Shown piece by piece: positions 11,607-25,408 of a DNA stretch of 64,000 bases; the stretch's first letter is position 1; each line of letters opens with the position of its first letter. A model generated the notes under the pieces. The model saw only the letters and a program-made list of their open reading frames with translations. It ran no database searches and was not told the DNA's origin. Position numbers and translations under genes: made by a program. The stretch is from Bos javanicus (Eukaryota; Chordata; Mammalia; Artiodactyla; Bovidae): NCBI RefSeq assembly GCF_032452875.1, contig NC_083873.1, forward strand, positions 71,235,987 to 71,299,986, given 5' to 3'.

Positions 11607-11939
11607 TCTTAATCTCATTATACAACAGAAAAAAATGTTATGTGATCAACCTGGTCAAACACAAAAGAAAAGGTAGAAATGAAAGTGAAGGAGAAGAAAA
11701 GACAAGATAGAGAAATGGATAAAGGCCCTACTATCCTTATCTTACATAGTAGGAATTTAAAATATAATGTCTAAGAAACATTTTATTTACAACTGCACAG
11801 GTACCAAATGAAAACATTATACTGTTTCAAACTTTGGGATGAAGAGAGATGAGTGATTAAGGACAGCAAAAGTAAGCTAAATCCTCATCACTCTCAGCAA
11901 AATCAAGAGAATAATTTAAAGTGAATTAATCAAGAAATA

Positions 11940-12935
11940 AACCTTACCTGCCTCCTGAGAAACCTGTATGCAGGTCAAGAAGCAACAGTTAGAACTGGAC
12001 ATGAAACGATGGACCAGTTCAAAATTGGGAAAGCAGTACATCAAGGCTATAAATTGTCACCCTGCTTATTTAACTTATATCCAGAGTACGTCATGAGAAA
12101 TGCTGGACTGGATGAAGCACAAGCTGGAATCAAGATTGCCAGAAAAACATCAATAACCTCAGATATGTAGATGACACCACCCTTATGGCAGAAAGCGAAG
12201 AGGGACTAAAGGGCCTCTTGATGAAGGTAGACTGAAAAAGCTGGCTTAAAATTCAACATTCAAAAAACTAACATAATGGCATCTGGTCCCATAACTTCAT
12301 GGCAAATAGATGGGGGAAAAATGGAAACAGACTTTATTTTCTTGGGCTCCAAAATCACTGCAGATGGTGACTGCAGCCATGAAATTAAAAGACACTTGCT
12401 CCTTGGAAGAAAGGCTATGACACACCTAGACAGCATATTGAAAAACAGAGACATTACTTTGCTGACAAAGGTCTGTATAGTCAAAGCTATGGTTTTTCCA
12501 GTGGTCATGTATGGATGTGAGAGTTGGACCATAAAGAAGGCTAAGCACTGAAGAACTGATGCTTTTGAACTGTGGTGCTTGAGAAGACTCTTGAGAATAA
12601 TCTTGGAGAGCAAGGAGACCAAACCAGTCAATCCTAAAGGAAATCAATCCTAAATATTCATTGGAAAGACTGATGCTAAAGCTGAAGCTTCAGTACCACC
12701 TAATGTGAAGTGCTGACTCATTAGAAAAGACCGTGATGCTGGGAAAGATTGAAGGCAGGAGGAGAAGGGGACAACAGAGGATGAGATGGTTTGATGGCAT
12801 CACTGACTCAATGGACATGAGATTGAGCAAGCTCCAGGAGACGGTGAAGGACAGGGAAGCCTGACATGCTGCAGTCCATGGAGTGGCAAAGAGCTGGACA
12901 CAACTGAGAGACTGAACAATGACAATAAACCAAGA
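11940..12935 (+). mobile_element. BovB LINE fragment, decayed
   Basis: Starts inside the reverse transcriptase domain ('LPASGETCMQ'-like text with frameshifts), passes a YADD-equivalent region mutated to YVDD near 12163-12174, and ends at 'gactgaacaatgacaata'. Frames are broken repeatedly, including a stop just after the 'WTIKKAKH' segment at 12551. Confidence 0.9.
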
Positions 12936-13964
12936 AATAAAAGCAGATCTCAATAAAGAAAAGCCTAGGACCAGGTGGCTTCACAGGAAAAAATTCTCCG
13001 TAACATTTAAAAAATATACCAATCCTCCTCAAACATTTCCAAATAATTAAACAGGAAGGAACATTTTCACCTCATTTCATGATGCCAGTACTACTCTGAT
13101 ACCAAAAGCAGAAAAAGACACAACACAAAAAAAATACAGACCAATATTCCTGATGAATACTGATGCAAAAATCCTCAGACAAAATACTAACAAATCAAAT
13201 TCAATACCACATTAAATGGATTATACACCATGATCAAGTGGTTATTTATACCCAGAATGCAAGGATGATTTAAACCATGAAAATCAACCACTGTCATATA
13301 CCACATCAACCGAATGAAGATGGTGGGGAAGATGACTTCAAGTAATGAAGGCATTTGACAACATCAAACATTCTTTCACAATAAAAACACTAAACAAACT
13401 AGAAACAGAAGCAAACCACCTCAACATAACAACAGCCATATATGAAATAGTCATAGCTAACATCATTCAATAACAAAAAATGAAAGCTTCTGGACTGAAA
13501 GAAAACTGAAAAATTATGGACAAAGCAAGGATACCTATTTGCATTACTTGTATCCAACATAGAGCTGGAAATCCTAGCTAAAGCAATTAGGCAAGAAGAG
13601 AAACAAAAGTCATTCAAATATGGAAGGATGAAGCAAAAAATTACCTCTGTTCACAGATCGTATGATCATATATGCAGAAAACCCTAAAGATTTCACATGT
13701 AAAAAGCCGATTAAAACAAATAAATGATTTTAGCAAAGTTGCCCAATACAAACTCAAACATTCAAAAATCAGTTCTGTTGCTAAACATTACTAATGAACA
13801 ATTCAAAACAGAAATTTAAGTAGACAACTACATTTACAATAGCACCCCCCCAAAAAAAATGTAGAAATAAAGTTAACCAGAGAGGTGAAAGCATGTACAA
13901 TGAAAACTATAAAATATAGCTAAAAGAAATCAAAAGACAATCTATGTTTGTGGATTGGAAGACA
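12936..13964 (+). mobile_element. L1 ORF2 fragment
   Basis: Decayed L1 reverse-transcriptase text: 'ggaccaggtggcttcacaggaaaaaattct', 'gaccaatattcctgatgaatactgatgcaaaaatcctc', 'ccatgatcaagtgg'. It runs into a BovB at about 13965 inside the phrase 'gtggattggaagac'. Confidence 0.85.
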
Positions 13965-15006
13965 TGGAGGAAATTCTTAAAGAGATGGGAATACCAGTCC
14001 ACCTGACCTGCCTCCTAAGAAATCTGTATTCAGGTCAAGAAGCAACAGTTAGAACTGGATATGGAACAACAGACTGCTTCCAAATTGGGGAAGGCATATG
14101 TCAAGGCTGTATACTGTCACTCTGCTTATTTAACTTATATGCAGAGTACATCATGAGAAACGCTGGGCTGGAGGAAGCACAAGCTGGAATCAAGATCGCC
14201 GGGAGAAATATCAATAACCTCAGATATGCAGATGACATCACCCTTATGGCAGAAAGTGAAGAAGAACTAAAGAGCCTCTTGATGAAAGTGAAAGAGGAGA
14301 GTGAAAAAGCTGGCTTGAAACTCAACGTTCAGAAAACTAAGATCATGGCATCTGGTCCCATCACTTCATGGTAAATAGATGGGGAAACAATGGAAACAGT
14401 GACAGATTTTATTTTGGGGGGCTCCAAAATCACTGCAGATGGTGACTGCAGCCGTGAAATTAAAAGACACTTGCTCCTTGGAAGAAAAGTTATGACAAAC
14501 CTAGACAGCATATTAAAAAGCAGAGACATTACTTTGCCAACAAAGGTCCATCTGGTCAAAGCTGTGGTTTTTCCAGTGGTCACGTATGGATGTGAGAGTT
14601 GGACTATAAAGAAAGCTGAGCGCCGAAGAATTGATGCTTTTGAACTGTGGTGTTGGAGGAGACTCTTGAGAGTCCCTTGGACTGCAAGGAGATCCAACCA
14701 GTCCATCCTAAAGGAAATGAGTCCTGAATATTCATTGGAAGGACTGATGCTAAAGCTGAAACTCCAATACTTTGGCCACCTGATGCTAAGAACTGACTCA
14801 CTAGAAAAGACTCTGATGCTGGGAAAGATTGAAGGTGGGAGGAGAAGGGGACAGCAGAGGATGAGATGGTTGGATGGCATCACTGATTCAATGGACATGA
14901 GTTTGAGCAAACTCCAGGAGATAGTGAAGGACACGGAAGCCTGGAATGCTGCAGCTCATGGGGTCACAAAGAGTCAGATACAACTTAGCGACTGAACAAC
15001 AACAAG
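13965..15006 (+). mobile_element. BovB LINE fragment with two long residual frames
   Basis: The first frame (13955-14374) carries the RT core with catalytic YADD (residues 92-95 of 139). The second (14390-14995, 201 codons) carries the C-terminal region. A TAA in 'tcatggtaaatag' (about 14371) and a shift separate them. The endonuclease domain is missing. The tail is 'gactgaacaacaacaa'. Confidence 0.93.
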
Positions 15007-15292
15007 GGAGAGAGAACTTTTCAGGTTGATAGGAACTTTCTGTATCTTGATTGTGGTAGTGGTCACAAAAATGTATACATCTATGAAAATTCAACATGTA
15101 TACTTACATTGAGTGAATTTTAACATATAAAAATTATATCCCAATAAATCTGCTTTTTTTTTTCTTAAATTTGGCTTTTTTTACTAGGTCTGAAACTAAA
15201 ACCCCACTACCTAAAGCCTACAAGAAGAATGTTTAATACAAAATTGCTCATGAAAATTTAGTTCTTCTGTGAAGCTTTAAAAACCAACAGGG

Positions 15293-15405
15293 AAGGAGTT
15301 TCCTGGTGGCTTAGTGTTGGGATTTGGCACTACTGCTGCCATGGCCTCAGTCTGACCCCTGGTCGTGGAACTGAGACCCCACAAGCCACAGCCAAAATAT
15401 TAAAA
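15293..15405 (+). mobile_element. Artiodactyl tRNA-derived SINE (CHR class)
   Basis: 'aaggagtttcctggtggcttagtgttgggatttggcac...' through 'gagaccccacaagccacagcc', forward orientation. Confidence 0.75.
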
Positions 15406-18250
15406 CAGCAACAAGGAGTTGTCTATATCCGAGTAGGATGCAACAGTTTGCAGCAAGCCAATATCCTTCTTGAGAACAACTAGAAAAGCTAAATAAATTA
15501 TAAAAATCATATTTTTAAAGGCAGTACAGAGATGTCCTTAAAGCATGGGAGACAATAAGGTCTACAACTCCAAAGAAGGGGATATTTTTTCAAGGTGTTT
15601 AGATGATCTGCAGTTGTCTTTTCCCAGGGGGTATTTCCAGATTATAGGATGGGGTGAAGGCTGAAAAACTTGAGATTTGGCCTGTATGAAATGCTGCTGC
15701 TAAGGCACCAAGAAGTCAGGAAAGCTTTTGGTGTTCACACAAGGCTGAAGTAACAAAAATGGGAAACTTGCAGGGACCTCAAACTCAAGGATATTTGTTT
15801 AATTTTAAACAATGCAGGGTTAAAAAGCTAAATAATAACTGAAAAACTTGAGAAGCAAAGTGAAATTTCCCATGTTTGGCACTACCAAGGGGATAAAGAC
15901 TACCAGGCTTTGAAATGAAAGTCTTAGAAAACCACACCCTATAAATAACATAAAGAAGAGTATCACCAAACTACTCAAATAGCAACCCAGCCTTCACATA
16001 AATTAAAGTGACTGGCTCCCTATTCTATCTGCCTGAAAGAAAAAGTAAACACCCTCTGGCAGAACATACTTGGTAATGCTTGCTTTATTTTGTTTTTTAA
16101 TTCACAATGTCTGGCATTCAATCAAAAATTACAGGACATAAACAAAAATAATCAACCAACTTGACCTAATTGATATTTATAGAACACTCCACCCAACAAC
16201 AGAATACAAATTATTTTCAAGCACACATGGAGCATTTACTAAGATCATATCCTGGGCCATAAAACAAATCTCAACAAATTTAAAAAGATCCAAGTTATAA
16301 ACGTATATTCTTTCATCACAATAAACTTAAAAATAACAGATCTCTGGAAAACCCTCAAATTTTTGGAGACTAAATAATATAAATAATCTACCGGCCAAAG
16401 AAGACATCAAAAAGTAAATTAAAAAATATTCTGAACTGAATGAAAATAAAATATATATAAATATATTAAAACTGGTAAGCAATATTTAAGGGAAATTTAT
16501 ACCACATATATATTAGGGGGAAAAGATCACAAATTAATGACCTCAGCTTCTATCTTAAGAAACTAGAAAAAGAAAACAAACTAAGCTCAAAGTAAGTTAA
16601 AGAAAGGAATTAAGATCAGAGAAGGAATAAGGAAACAAAAAACAGGAGAACTAGAGGAAATCAGTTAAACCAAACGCTGGTTCTTCAAGATCTTAATAAA
16701 AGTTAATGAATCTCAAGCCAGACTGATCAGGGAAAAAAGACAGAAGACACAAATTATCAACATCAGAAATGATATCAAATCTCTGTAGATTATACTGATA
16801 TTACACTCACAATATATTCTACAGCTATTTAAAGGACAATCCACTCCAGTACTCTTGCCTGGAAAATCCCATGGACGGAGGAGCATGGCAGGCTACAGTC
16901 CATGGGGTCGCAAAAAGTCGGACACGACTGAGCAACTTCACTTACTTCACTTATTTAAGATATAAACAACTTTACTAATTCAACAACTTAGACGAAATGG
17001 GCAAGTTCTTTGAAACACCTGTCAACGTACAGAGAGAAAGAATCCCACAACCACCTGAAAAACAATCAACAGGAAAACAATGTATGTAGATGAATGAAAG
17101 ATGCAGATACTGAAATTATTTAATAGACAAGTATGTACACAATTAAAATCAGTATGTTCAAGAGAACTGGAGTTTATTAAAAATCTATAAAACAGGATCA
17201 ATGAATGTTTTAAAACTCAAAGTTATAATGTAAAATTAATACAACATTTTCACTTGGAGAAAAATAAGGTAGTTTTTGGTGTACTATAAGATAGTTCATT
17301 ATAAGATATCCAATTGAAGTATGGAGAGAAAAAAAATTTTTAAGAGACATTTGAAACATGAAGATAGAGTGTAATAAATGTTTAAATTAGAATCCATAAA
17401 GGATGAGACAGGCAGAAGCAATAATTGAAGATGTAATGACAGAGAACTTTCCAAAACTAAAGGGCACCAAGCTACATATTCAAAAAAGCTCTAGGAATAT
17501 TAAGCAAAATACAAAGAAAACCACACCTCAACACGTCACAATCAAATTGCTAAAAAAATAAGAGAAGAAAAAGTATTCTGAGAAGTCCTTTGAGAAAAAT
17601 AGAAGACATTATTATTAGCAAGACATACACTGATACATTACCTTCAATAAGACTTAAACAGAAAGAAGACAATAAAATAACTATCAATGTAGCGTTCTAT
17701 ACCCTGTGAAAATATTATTTTAAAAAGGTGAAATTAAGATGTTTTCAACAAACAAAAAAGGAAAAATTCACTGTCAGCAGGTAGACCAGTATTAAAACAC
17801 ATACTACTAAAGGAAGCTATTCAGACAGAAGGAAAAAGAACCCAGACAGAAACACAGAAAATGTAAGAAAGGAGAACCCTGGAAAGGGTAAATATGAACA
17901 AAAATTGTCCAAAAGCATACTGTTCTCTGGCGTTTAAAAGTATAAATAAATGCAGAATGGTAATAATGCAAAAAGGTTGGCATATGAGTTAATGCGTAAG
18001 AAACAGTCATTATTGGAGAACGGTAAAAGTAATAATTTGAACTATCTGTATTATAAATAATTTGCATTGTAAGTCAAGTATGCTTATTGTATGCAACCTC
18101 AAGAATAACCCTTAATGGTATAATGAAAGTATAACTAACGAATTAACAGGGAAAATGGGGAAAAATTAGACTAACACACAAAAAAGAGCAAAACAGGAGT
18201 GATAAAAAGGAATGCAAAACAGATGATTCAAAGAGAAGTCAAACTCAGCT
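15406..18250 (+). mobile_element. Composite of L1 remnants
   Basis: About 16145-17065 is L1 ORF2 ('cctaattgatatttatagaacactccacccaacaac', 'acgctggttcttcaagatcttaataaaag'), interrupted by a SINE at 16838. About 15406-16140 and 17066-18250 resemble older L1 segments ('aacacgtcacaatcaaattgctaaaa'). All frames are destroyed. Subfamily and joins are uncertain. Confidence 0.6.
16838..16955 (+). mobile_element. BovA monomer SINE within L1
   Basis: 'ccactccagtactcttgcctggaaaatcccatgg' to 'gacacgactgagcaacttcactt'. The L1 sequence resumes afterwards; 'tatttaa' occurs on both sides as a possible short duplication. Confidence 0.88.
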
Positions 18251-18274
18251 ATTATTAGCAAAAATGTAACTATA

Positions 18275-18525
18275 ATAGACCCCTGATTAACACAGGTTTA
18301 AACTCCCTAGGTCCACCTGTGCCCAGATTTTTTCCGAACAGTAAATAAATACTTGAGAACCACATGAACTGTGATTGCTTGAATCAAAGAATGGGGAACA
18401 CTGGATACTGAGGAACCACAAAAAGGGCCAACTATAAGTTATACGTGGATTTTTTACTTTTCCAATCAAGCAGAGAGTTAGCGCCCCTAACTGCCACGTT
18501 GCTCAAAGGTCAACTGAAAACAAGT
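18275..18525. mobile_element. Tigger-like non-autonomous DNA transposon (old)
   Basis: Ends resemble 'ttggcccttgaacaac' and its reverse ('gttgctcaaaggtcaactg'), with interior 'tatacgtggattttttacttttc'. It is the same family as the better-preserved copy at 37244-37460. Confidence 0.65.
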
Positions 18526-18540
18526 AAAAAACTAAAACTA

Positions 18541-18559
18541 AATAAAAAAAAAAAAAAAA
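18541..18559. repeat. Poly(A) tract before a SINE
   Basis: A-rich run immediately left of the Bov-tA. May be the tail of an older element or part of the target site. Confidence 0.6.
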
Positions 18560-18771
18560 GGCCTTCCCTGGTGGCTCAGTGGTAAAAGAATCTGCCTGCA
18601 ACACAGGAGACTTTGGGTTTGATCCCTGGATCAGGAAGATCTCTTGGAGAAAGAAATGGCAATCCATTCTAGTACTCTTGCCTGGGAAATCCCATGGACA
18701 GAGGAGCCTGGCAGCTACAGTCCATGGGGGTGCGAGAGAAAACACAATTCAGTGACTACACAACAACAAAG
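18560..18771 (+). mobile_element. Bov-tA SINE
   Basis: 'ggccttccctggtggctcagtggtaaaagaatctgcc' to 'cagtgactacacaacaac'. Confidence 0.92.
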
Positions 18772-19604
18772 ATAAAAAATAATGAAATATAACTTTACAA
18801 CTAAAGATATTCAGAAAACATGATGAGAGGAAAAAAGTAGTTTATAAAACTGCATTTTATTCCACTTGCCATAAAATTTTAACACATACATGTATACACA
18901 CAAACACACCCCAACTACCCTAGAAAATGCTGAAAAAAAAGTATTAACAGAGAGCTTCATCCCTGGGATTTTGGGTAATTTTTTTTAATCACAGATTTTC
19001 TTTGTAGTTTTTAATACTTCAACTCTTTTCCAAGAAACAAGATTCATTTTTATAAAAACCACAAAACTATTTTCAAAGCAAAAAAAAACAACCAAAAATC
19101 TTAATGATCATCTCTGACAAGTAAAAGACTCAAAAAAAATATATAATAATGTGATCAAGTCAAAAAGAGGCTAAACAATATAAATTTGTCTCACACAAAC
19201 TCTACGTGAAACAGGCACCTTTATAATGAAAAATACAGTATATCATCAACCACTTCTGATGGAGACAAAAATTATCAAGTAAGAAAACAGCTTTTTCCAT
19301 TAATTAATGTTACTCATTTCTCTTCCTGCATCTAATAAAAATCTATGAAATTTCTATAGAACTATATAAGTTATAAAATATAATCGGAGTTCTAACATTT
19401 TGCATTTTAATTTGTGGGTTTTTTCCAAAGTAACCTCTAATATTATTTCAACTAAAATTTAGGTTTCAACATAGGAAAAACAAATCACCAGTCTTTCAAA
19501 ACTCTACTTGGCAAAGGGATTTCAGAGAAATATGCAATACCAAGCATCTTGGCAACATTTTCTAATAACATTTCATTGTTCTAAGTTACATAAAAAGGTC
19601 AAGT
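18772..19604. other. Non-coding intronic stretch
   Basis: AT-rich. No exon or clear repeat recognised. Confidence 0.45.
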
Positions 19605-19617
19605 ACTCTCAAATTCT

Positions 19618-19743
19618 GGAGAAGGAAATGGCAACCCACTCCCATATTCTTGCCTGGAGAATCCCATGAACAGAGGAGTCTGGCAGGCTACAGTCCATGG
19701 GGTTGCAAGGAAACGGATACGACTGAAGTGACTTAACACACAC
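19618..19743 (+). mobile_element. BovA monomer SINE with 13-bp target duplication
   Basis: Exact direct repeats 'actctcaaattct' at 19605-19617 and 19744-19756 flank a BovA unit ('ggagaaggaaatggcaacccactccc...'). Confidence 0.92.
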
Positions 19744-19862
19744 ACTCTCAAATTCTCTACCTAGAAACAAAATTCTAAGCAACTTACGGAAATTAGGATT
19801 CTCCTCCCAAAAAACAAGAGCCATGTTTGGTACACACTATGAAAGTAGCAAAACAACAGAAA

Positions 19863-20093
19863 TAATAACAGCTAACATTTTTTATTGAACAATTAACTAT
19901 ATGATACTCATTGTTCTAAGTAATTTGTATGTACTGTTTAATCCTCACATAATATTATGAACTAGCATTATTGTCATTTCATAGATGAGAAATTGAGGTA
20001 ACATTTGTCCAATCACTAGTAATAAAGCCAGGATGTGAATGCCAAGCAGGCTAGCTGTAGAGCCCTGCACTCTTAATCACTACACCAAGCTAC
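19863..20093 (-). mobile_element. MIR SINE
   Basis: Reversed MIR including core 'atgagaaattgaggtaacatttgtccaatcac' and head 'cactcttaatcactacaccaagct'. Confidence 0.85.
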
Positions 20094-21828
20094 AGACGTA
20101 AGTAATTAAGATCTTGTTAAAATAGTTTGCTGTTATTAAATTTCAGGCAATAAATAATAATAATCTTTATTCAACATAAAACCAGATATTTTAATGATCT
20201 GATCATGTCACTGAAAATAAATGAACAGAAGAAATAAACACCTAAAATCTTCCTATTTTTGTGACAAAAAAGAAAAAAGTAAAAAACAGTTGCTATCAAA
20301 ATAGTCACAGAAACCTGAGAAAACATGTAACTTCCAAAAAATGACAACAGAAGACACATTGAAACTACTGTACTGGGCTTTAGTATTATATCTATTTTCT
20401 ATTGAAAATAGGTTAAGCAGTTTTTCTCCCTGACTTAATCTAGAGGATACAGATACCTAAGAGTTGTATAAAATGTCACAGAAATCCTACAGAAAGGTAA
20501 TGTAAGTTCTTTGGGTGAAAGTATTCTTTCTTAGTATTAGGATTTTCCTTTTAAGGAAGTTTTGAAGCAATCAAACAAACTCTCTGTAAAAAATATTATA
20601 GCTTAAATTTTAATGGAGTGTGTTCAAACTGCTTCATAGATACCTACTCTGTTTTTCAGAAATATTTCTGAGAAATAAAATGTAAATCACATTCTAAACA
20701 GTATCTTATAAAGGTTAAAAATAATACATAAAAATTTATTTTTTAAAAGTGATTTTTCTGTAAACTTCTAACACTTAAAATAGTAAGTAGAATTACATCT
20801 TTGTGAAATACACACTTAAAACAAGTAATAACTCAAAGATGAGATTATACTTACAAGGATGAGCTTAGGTAATCTAATATTCATATAATCAAAAGCATAG
20901 AGAAAAACAGGAATCTCTTACCCACCTAATTCACAGAAGTTACACCCAACAGAGCTATAAAAATGACTAACAGATGGTTGTAAAGTAATCTATAAATATA
21001 AATGCCATTTTAACAACTACAGTCAATTAGTAAGATTAAATTGTTCTGACACTAAAAAGTTTTCTATAATTCATTCAATGCCACCTAAAATTTTAGACTC
21101 AGAAAAGGATAAAATATAAAGTACAATACTGGGACAATGCCTGCAAGAAACTATGAAAGTTTCTTTTTTTTTTTTTTTAACTTCATGCATCTGCAAAGAA
21201 CTGGAAAGAAATACAAACAATAGAAGGTAATTTTGCTGTAATGAGGAACTTTGACAGATTTTTCACCATAATGCTGTTTGCCTTCACAGTTTAAAATATT
21301 TCAGAAAATAAGTATTTTATTTGACACAGCACAAGAAGTAAAAATATGGGGGAGCGAGTACATTAAATATGTGCTTTGAGGAAAAAAATGATAGGAAAAA
21401 ACAATTTACTTTTAATACTAACATTGCCTGAAACATTAGATGGCAGACAACAGTTAACCAGCAGACTTAAATCTCCTATTCTCCAAATCCTGAAATCTAA
21501 GAGAGGCTATAATTATCAAGTAAAACATCAAATGGTTCTGGTGGGAGAGAGTAAAAAAACAAAAATAAGCCAGCAGTTAGTGCCTGCTATGAGGACACAA
21601 CTTAACTCCTTACTTTCTTACCCCGTAAGAGCTAAGACAAGCTAAATTTGCTTTATCCTTTCCTATTTTAAATGTCATGAAAAATCTCTACTCTTCATTC
21701 AAACTCCATGCCCACAAAAATAAAAAGCTGGAAACAGTCTTACAACCTTAGGTATGTTTTTCTTCCAGAATCTATCATTTCCTAACTTGGGTTACAATCA
21801 TTACACACATGCTCTTTTAAGGGTGTGT
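20094..21828. other. Non-coding intronic stretch
   Basis: AT-rich. A T-run lies at about 21163-21178. The 89-codon ORF at 21376-21645 is not recognised and has no supporting feature. Nothing else supported. Confidence 0.45.
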
Positions 21829-21841
21829 GTGTATTCAGTCC

Positions 21842-22116
21842 GGAGAAGGCAATGGCACCCCACTCCAGTACTCTTGCTTGGAAAATCCCACGGATGGAGG
21901 AGCCTGGTGGGCTGCAGTCCATGGGGTCGCTAAGAGTCAGACACGACTGAGCAACTTCACTTTCACCTTTCACTTTCATGCATTGGAGAAGGAAATGACA
22001 ACCCACTCCGGTGTTCTTGCCTGGAGAATCCCAGGGACGGGGAGCCTGGTGGGCTGCCGTCTATGGGGTCGCACAGAGTTGGACACAACTGAAGTGACTT
22101 AGCAGCAGCAGCAGCA
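21842..22116 (+). mobile_element. Bov-A2 SINE (dimeric) with target duplication
   Basis: Two monomers and a terminal (AGC)n tail. Flanks 'gtgtattcagtc' (about 21829-21840) and 'gtgtactcagtc' (about 22117-22128) differ by one base, consistent with a duplication. Confidence 0.93.
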
Positions 22117-22128
22117 GTGTACTCAGTC

Positions 22129-23733
22129 ATGTCCAACTCTTCAGGGAAGGGTCAACTGTACTGCATCCTCTATGTATCTCACAGGTTAGTAGAGAGTCTT
22201 GACTAATAGCCAACTCTATCACCTAAAAAGAATGAAGTCTTAGTAATTATTCTCAGCTCAGTTTAAAAACAAAATAAAACAAAACAACCACCAAAAAACA
22301 CCTCTGGAACTATTAGAAAGGTAATGTTCTGAGAAGTATGTATACAACTTGTCTGCTGTCATTAAACCAAAAACCAGACCAAAAAGCTTCTTCTCTTGTT
22401 TCCCCAGCTGGATTCCTTCCAAGTAAATCAATGTCTCTCATTTAAAGACAAAGCATGCTTAGGTTCAAGTCAGAGGACCACGAGAGGCTCAGTTGCTTAA
22501 CTTTCTGACATGTCCAATCCAGGTCATTTCCCTGTCCTGTAGAGTAGTAACAGAGCTCACAGTAGAGACAAACTAACAAAGCAGACAATCAAGATAACTT
22601 AATTTTTGAGATTAAAAGTAAATGTAAATACACAGAAAAAGAACTCAAAGGTTATATAACAATGTAACAGTAGTTATCTCTGGGGAGAGATGAGATGGAA
22701 GTGAAGTATATAAAAAGCGCTTTCACCTATTATAAATACGTTGCAATGTTTAAATTTTTCCTGAACACTGACAATGTTTTTCAAAAAGAATGAACAGATC
22801 TATATGGAATTCAAATGAAAATTAAATGCCATTTGCAGAAATTTGACTACCAGAGACCTACAGATCAAAGAGAAATAAAATTATCCTATCCTCCAAAATA
22901 AAAAGGAATGCTACACAACAAAAATGCCCATAGCAACTGTCTCCCACTACTCAACATTCACTACTCTGATTATATGATATTAGCCACCAGAGGAATTTTG
23001 AGTACCCTCCCCCCTGAAATTACATACTGTTTTCAGCAATCCATTAAGTCGTAAAAAAATTTCAGCGTTTGCACCAACAGAACATTGACTCTCAATTTTA
23101 ATTCTCTGTAAGTACTGTATCTATATACAGGATCTCTCTCTAAACGCACACACATATAAATTTACATGCAGTTCACGTCTGACTGCCTTGAGAAAGTATT
23201 TCCCCATCTGAAAAGCAAACTATCTAGACAATCAATTCCATTGTCATTTTAATGGAGAGTTCATATTCTCCAACTATTTGTCATCACAACTTTGGGGTTA
23301 AAAAGACTAAAAGTAAAATTGTATACAACTAGGATTTCTGGGGGAAAAAAAGCAGCAGGAAAAACTATGCTCTGAACACAGCATAAGCCAAAATGTCAAA
23401 TGTAAATAATGTCATATATTTTAGCAAAATATGACTAAACATTTTTAAAAGTTAAATTTGTAACACTTTGGAGCCTAGACAGCCATACTTAAAACTTTCT
23501 GTCAAGTTTAGGTCGTGTCCCCTTAAAAAAAAAACAAAAAACACTAAGAGAAACCATATTAAAAATGGCCAAAATTACTACAAATTAGGAAAGAAAGAAA
23601 TTATTTTGAGCAAATTATTTTGGAGAGAAGGATTTTTGTTTAATCTAGTTTACGAATTAATATAGTCACAAATACTTTAAAATATAAAGGCATACAGTGT
23701 ACGTGTCATTTCCCACCATCCCCTCATCAGGTT
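22129..23733. other. Non-coding intronic stretch
   Basis: No exon or named repeat recognised. Confidence 0.45.
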
Positions 23734-23743
23734 ACTCCTCCCT

Positions 23744-23745
<2 letters not shown>

Positions 23746-23775
<30 letters not shown>

Positions 23776-23896
23776 GCTAAGTCGCTTCAGTCGTGTCCGA
23801 CTCTGTGCGACCCCATAGACGGCAGCCCACCAGGCTCCCCGGTCCCTGGGATTCTCCAGGCAAGAATACTGGAGTGGGTTGCCATTTCCTTCTCCA
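23746..23896 (-). mobile_element. BovA SINE with (GCT)n tail and 12-bp target duplication
   Basis: Exact repeats 'actcctccctct' at 23734-23745 and 23897-23908 flank a reversed BovA whose AGC tail reads as GCT repeats, with one interruption. Confidence 0.94.
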
Positions 23897-23908
23897 ACTC
23901 CTCCCTCT

Positions 23909-24655
23909 ACCCAACCATTATCAATTCTCCACTATCCTGCCCCGCCAGTTTCTTTATACTTATAAAAACAAACACAAATTTATATTCCTATTCCATGGGT
24001 GCCTCGTTATCACACAAAGTAGCACATTATTCACGCTGTCCTATATCTTGTTTTTTTCACTTTATAACATACTTTGGAGATCTTTCCATGTCATTACACA
24101 CAAAGCTTCCTCAATCTTTTTCACAGCTGATTATGACTACCACAACTTTCATCTATCTTCTTCAGGCTAAACTTTAATGACATTCTATACAGTTAACTAC
24201 TTAACATCTGAGTTAAGTTTCTCCCCCCAGATCTAAAAGCAGACAAAACAACTCATTATTTAAATTACATCCTTTGTAGAACGTTTATTTTCCAACCAGG
24301 TAGAGGAAAAAGTCGCCCAATTTTATCACTTAAAATGAAGGTACAAATTAGAATGCAGACTTCAAGTGAAATTACCTTTTTTTGATTGGGGCATCAGCGT
24401 AACGGCCAAATCAACAATGACTAAAAGTTCCTTCTAGTGCTTTTCTTTCACTGTAAAAGAAAACACTGTTGTTGCTTTTCTAAGGTTAGAAAGCCTTCAA
24501 GTCGTATAGCGTGGCATTCTAATAGCAAGCAACTGCCACCTGATTCGATCTTTCATTCCCCAAGTCAGAGGCCGAGGTTTTTTTTTACCTGTCAGGATTC
24601 TGCTATTAGCAACAGGACGACTTGTACACCAGCGAAAACGCACTCAAGAATGTAA
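23909..24655. other. Non-coding stretch leading into the CpG island
   Basis: About 23950-24180 resembles an old L1 3'-region fragment ('ggagatctttccatgtcattacac'). From 24400 the base composition rises toward the island. No exon seen. Confidence 0.4.
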
Positions 24656-25408
24656 GCTCTGCGGCGCTAGGCGTCGGAAATTACACTCCCGGGGCCAGCA
24701 CACCAGGACTAGCTAGAGTCCAGCTTCGCAGGCGAAAGGTTTCCATAAGAATCAGCCGCCGTGGTGACCCGGAGCGGGCGGGCGCGAGTGGACTCAAGGA
24801 AGGAAGACAGGCGCCGCCCCGGGAGCGTTCGAACCCGCGCAGCGGCTCCAGTCGGACGCGAGGAGTAGCGCGTTCCCCGGGGACCCAGCCCCGGAACCGC
24901 GACCACTAACGGAACCAGCCCACGGGCGGCGGCGGCCGCCGCTCGGACTGCGGGCTGCGGCGCGCGGGCCGGGTGCCGGGAGGGCGGGGGTTCCCCGGAG
25001 GAGCTGGCCGTCCCGGCGCCCCATTGGGCGCCGCTCCAAACGTGCCCGAGTTGTGACAGGAATAAAGTGGGTCACAAGGCCTAGCGGGTCCCCAGCGAAA
25101 GCCCTCTCCGCACCGGCTCTTCGGCTCTCCCCGCCGCTCTGCCGCTCGAATCGGCCTCAACCCAAGGGCGCGCTCCGGCCACCCGGCCCCGCCGCGCACC
25201 CCAATCCCGCCCCTGCCCCGCAGGTAACCCCAGCTGTCCCGAAAGGCCCTTCAGACGGGGCGGGCCTCCACCCCAACTCCCGAGAAAAGACACACTCGAG
25301 CGATAAGCAAAACTTGGGCTTCAGCGCCAGCCCGCCCCTCCCCTGGCCGCCGCCCCCCGGCCCCACACACACCGCCCTCCTGCTCCCCCCACTTCCCGGC
25401 GCCCTCAC

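Noticed and set aside
14329..14934. 201-codon minus-strand ORF
   Set aside because: Antisense shadow of the BovB frame; the same antisense ORF recurs in other BovB copies.
14390..14995. 201-codon ORF as a host gene
   Set aside because: It is the C-terminal part of BovB ORF2, repeated in many copies in the window.
1..24600. Coding exons of CLOCK
   Set aside because: No bHLH or PAS coding text was recognised. CLOCK coding exons are expected further left, outside the window.
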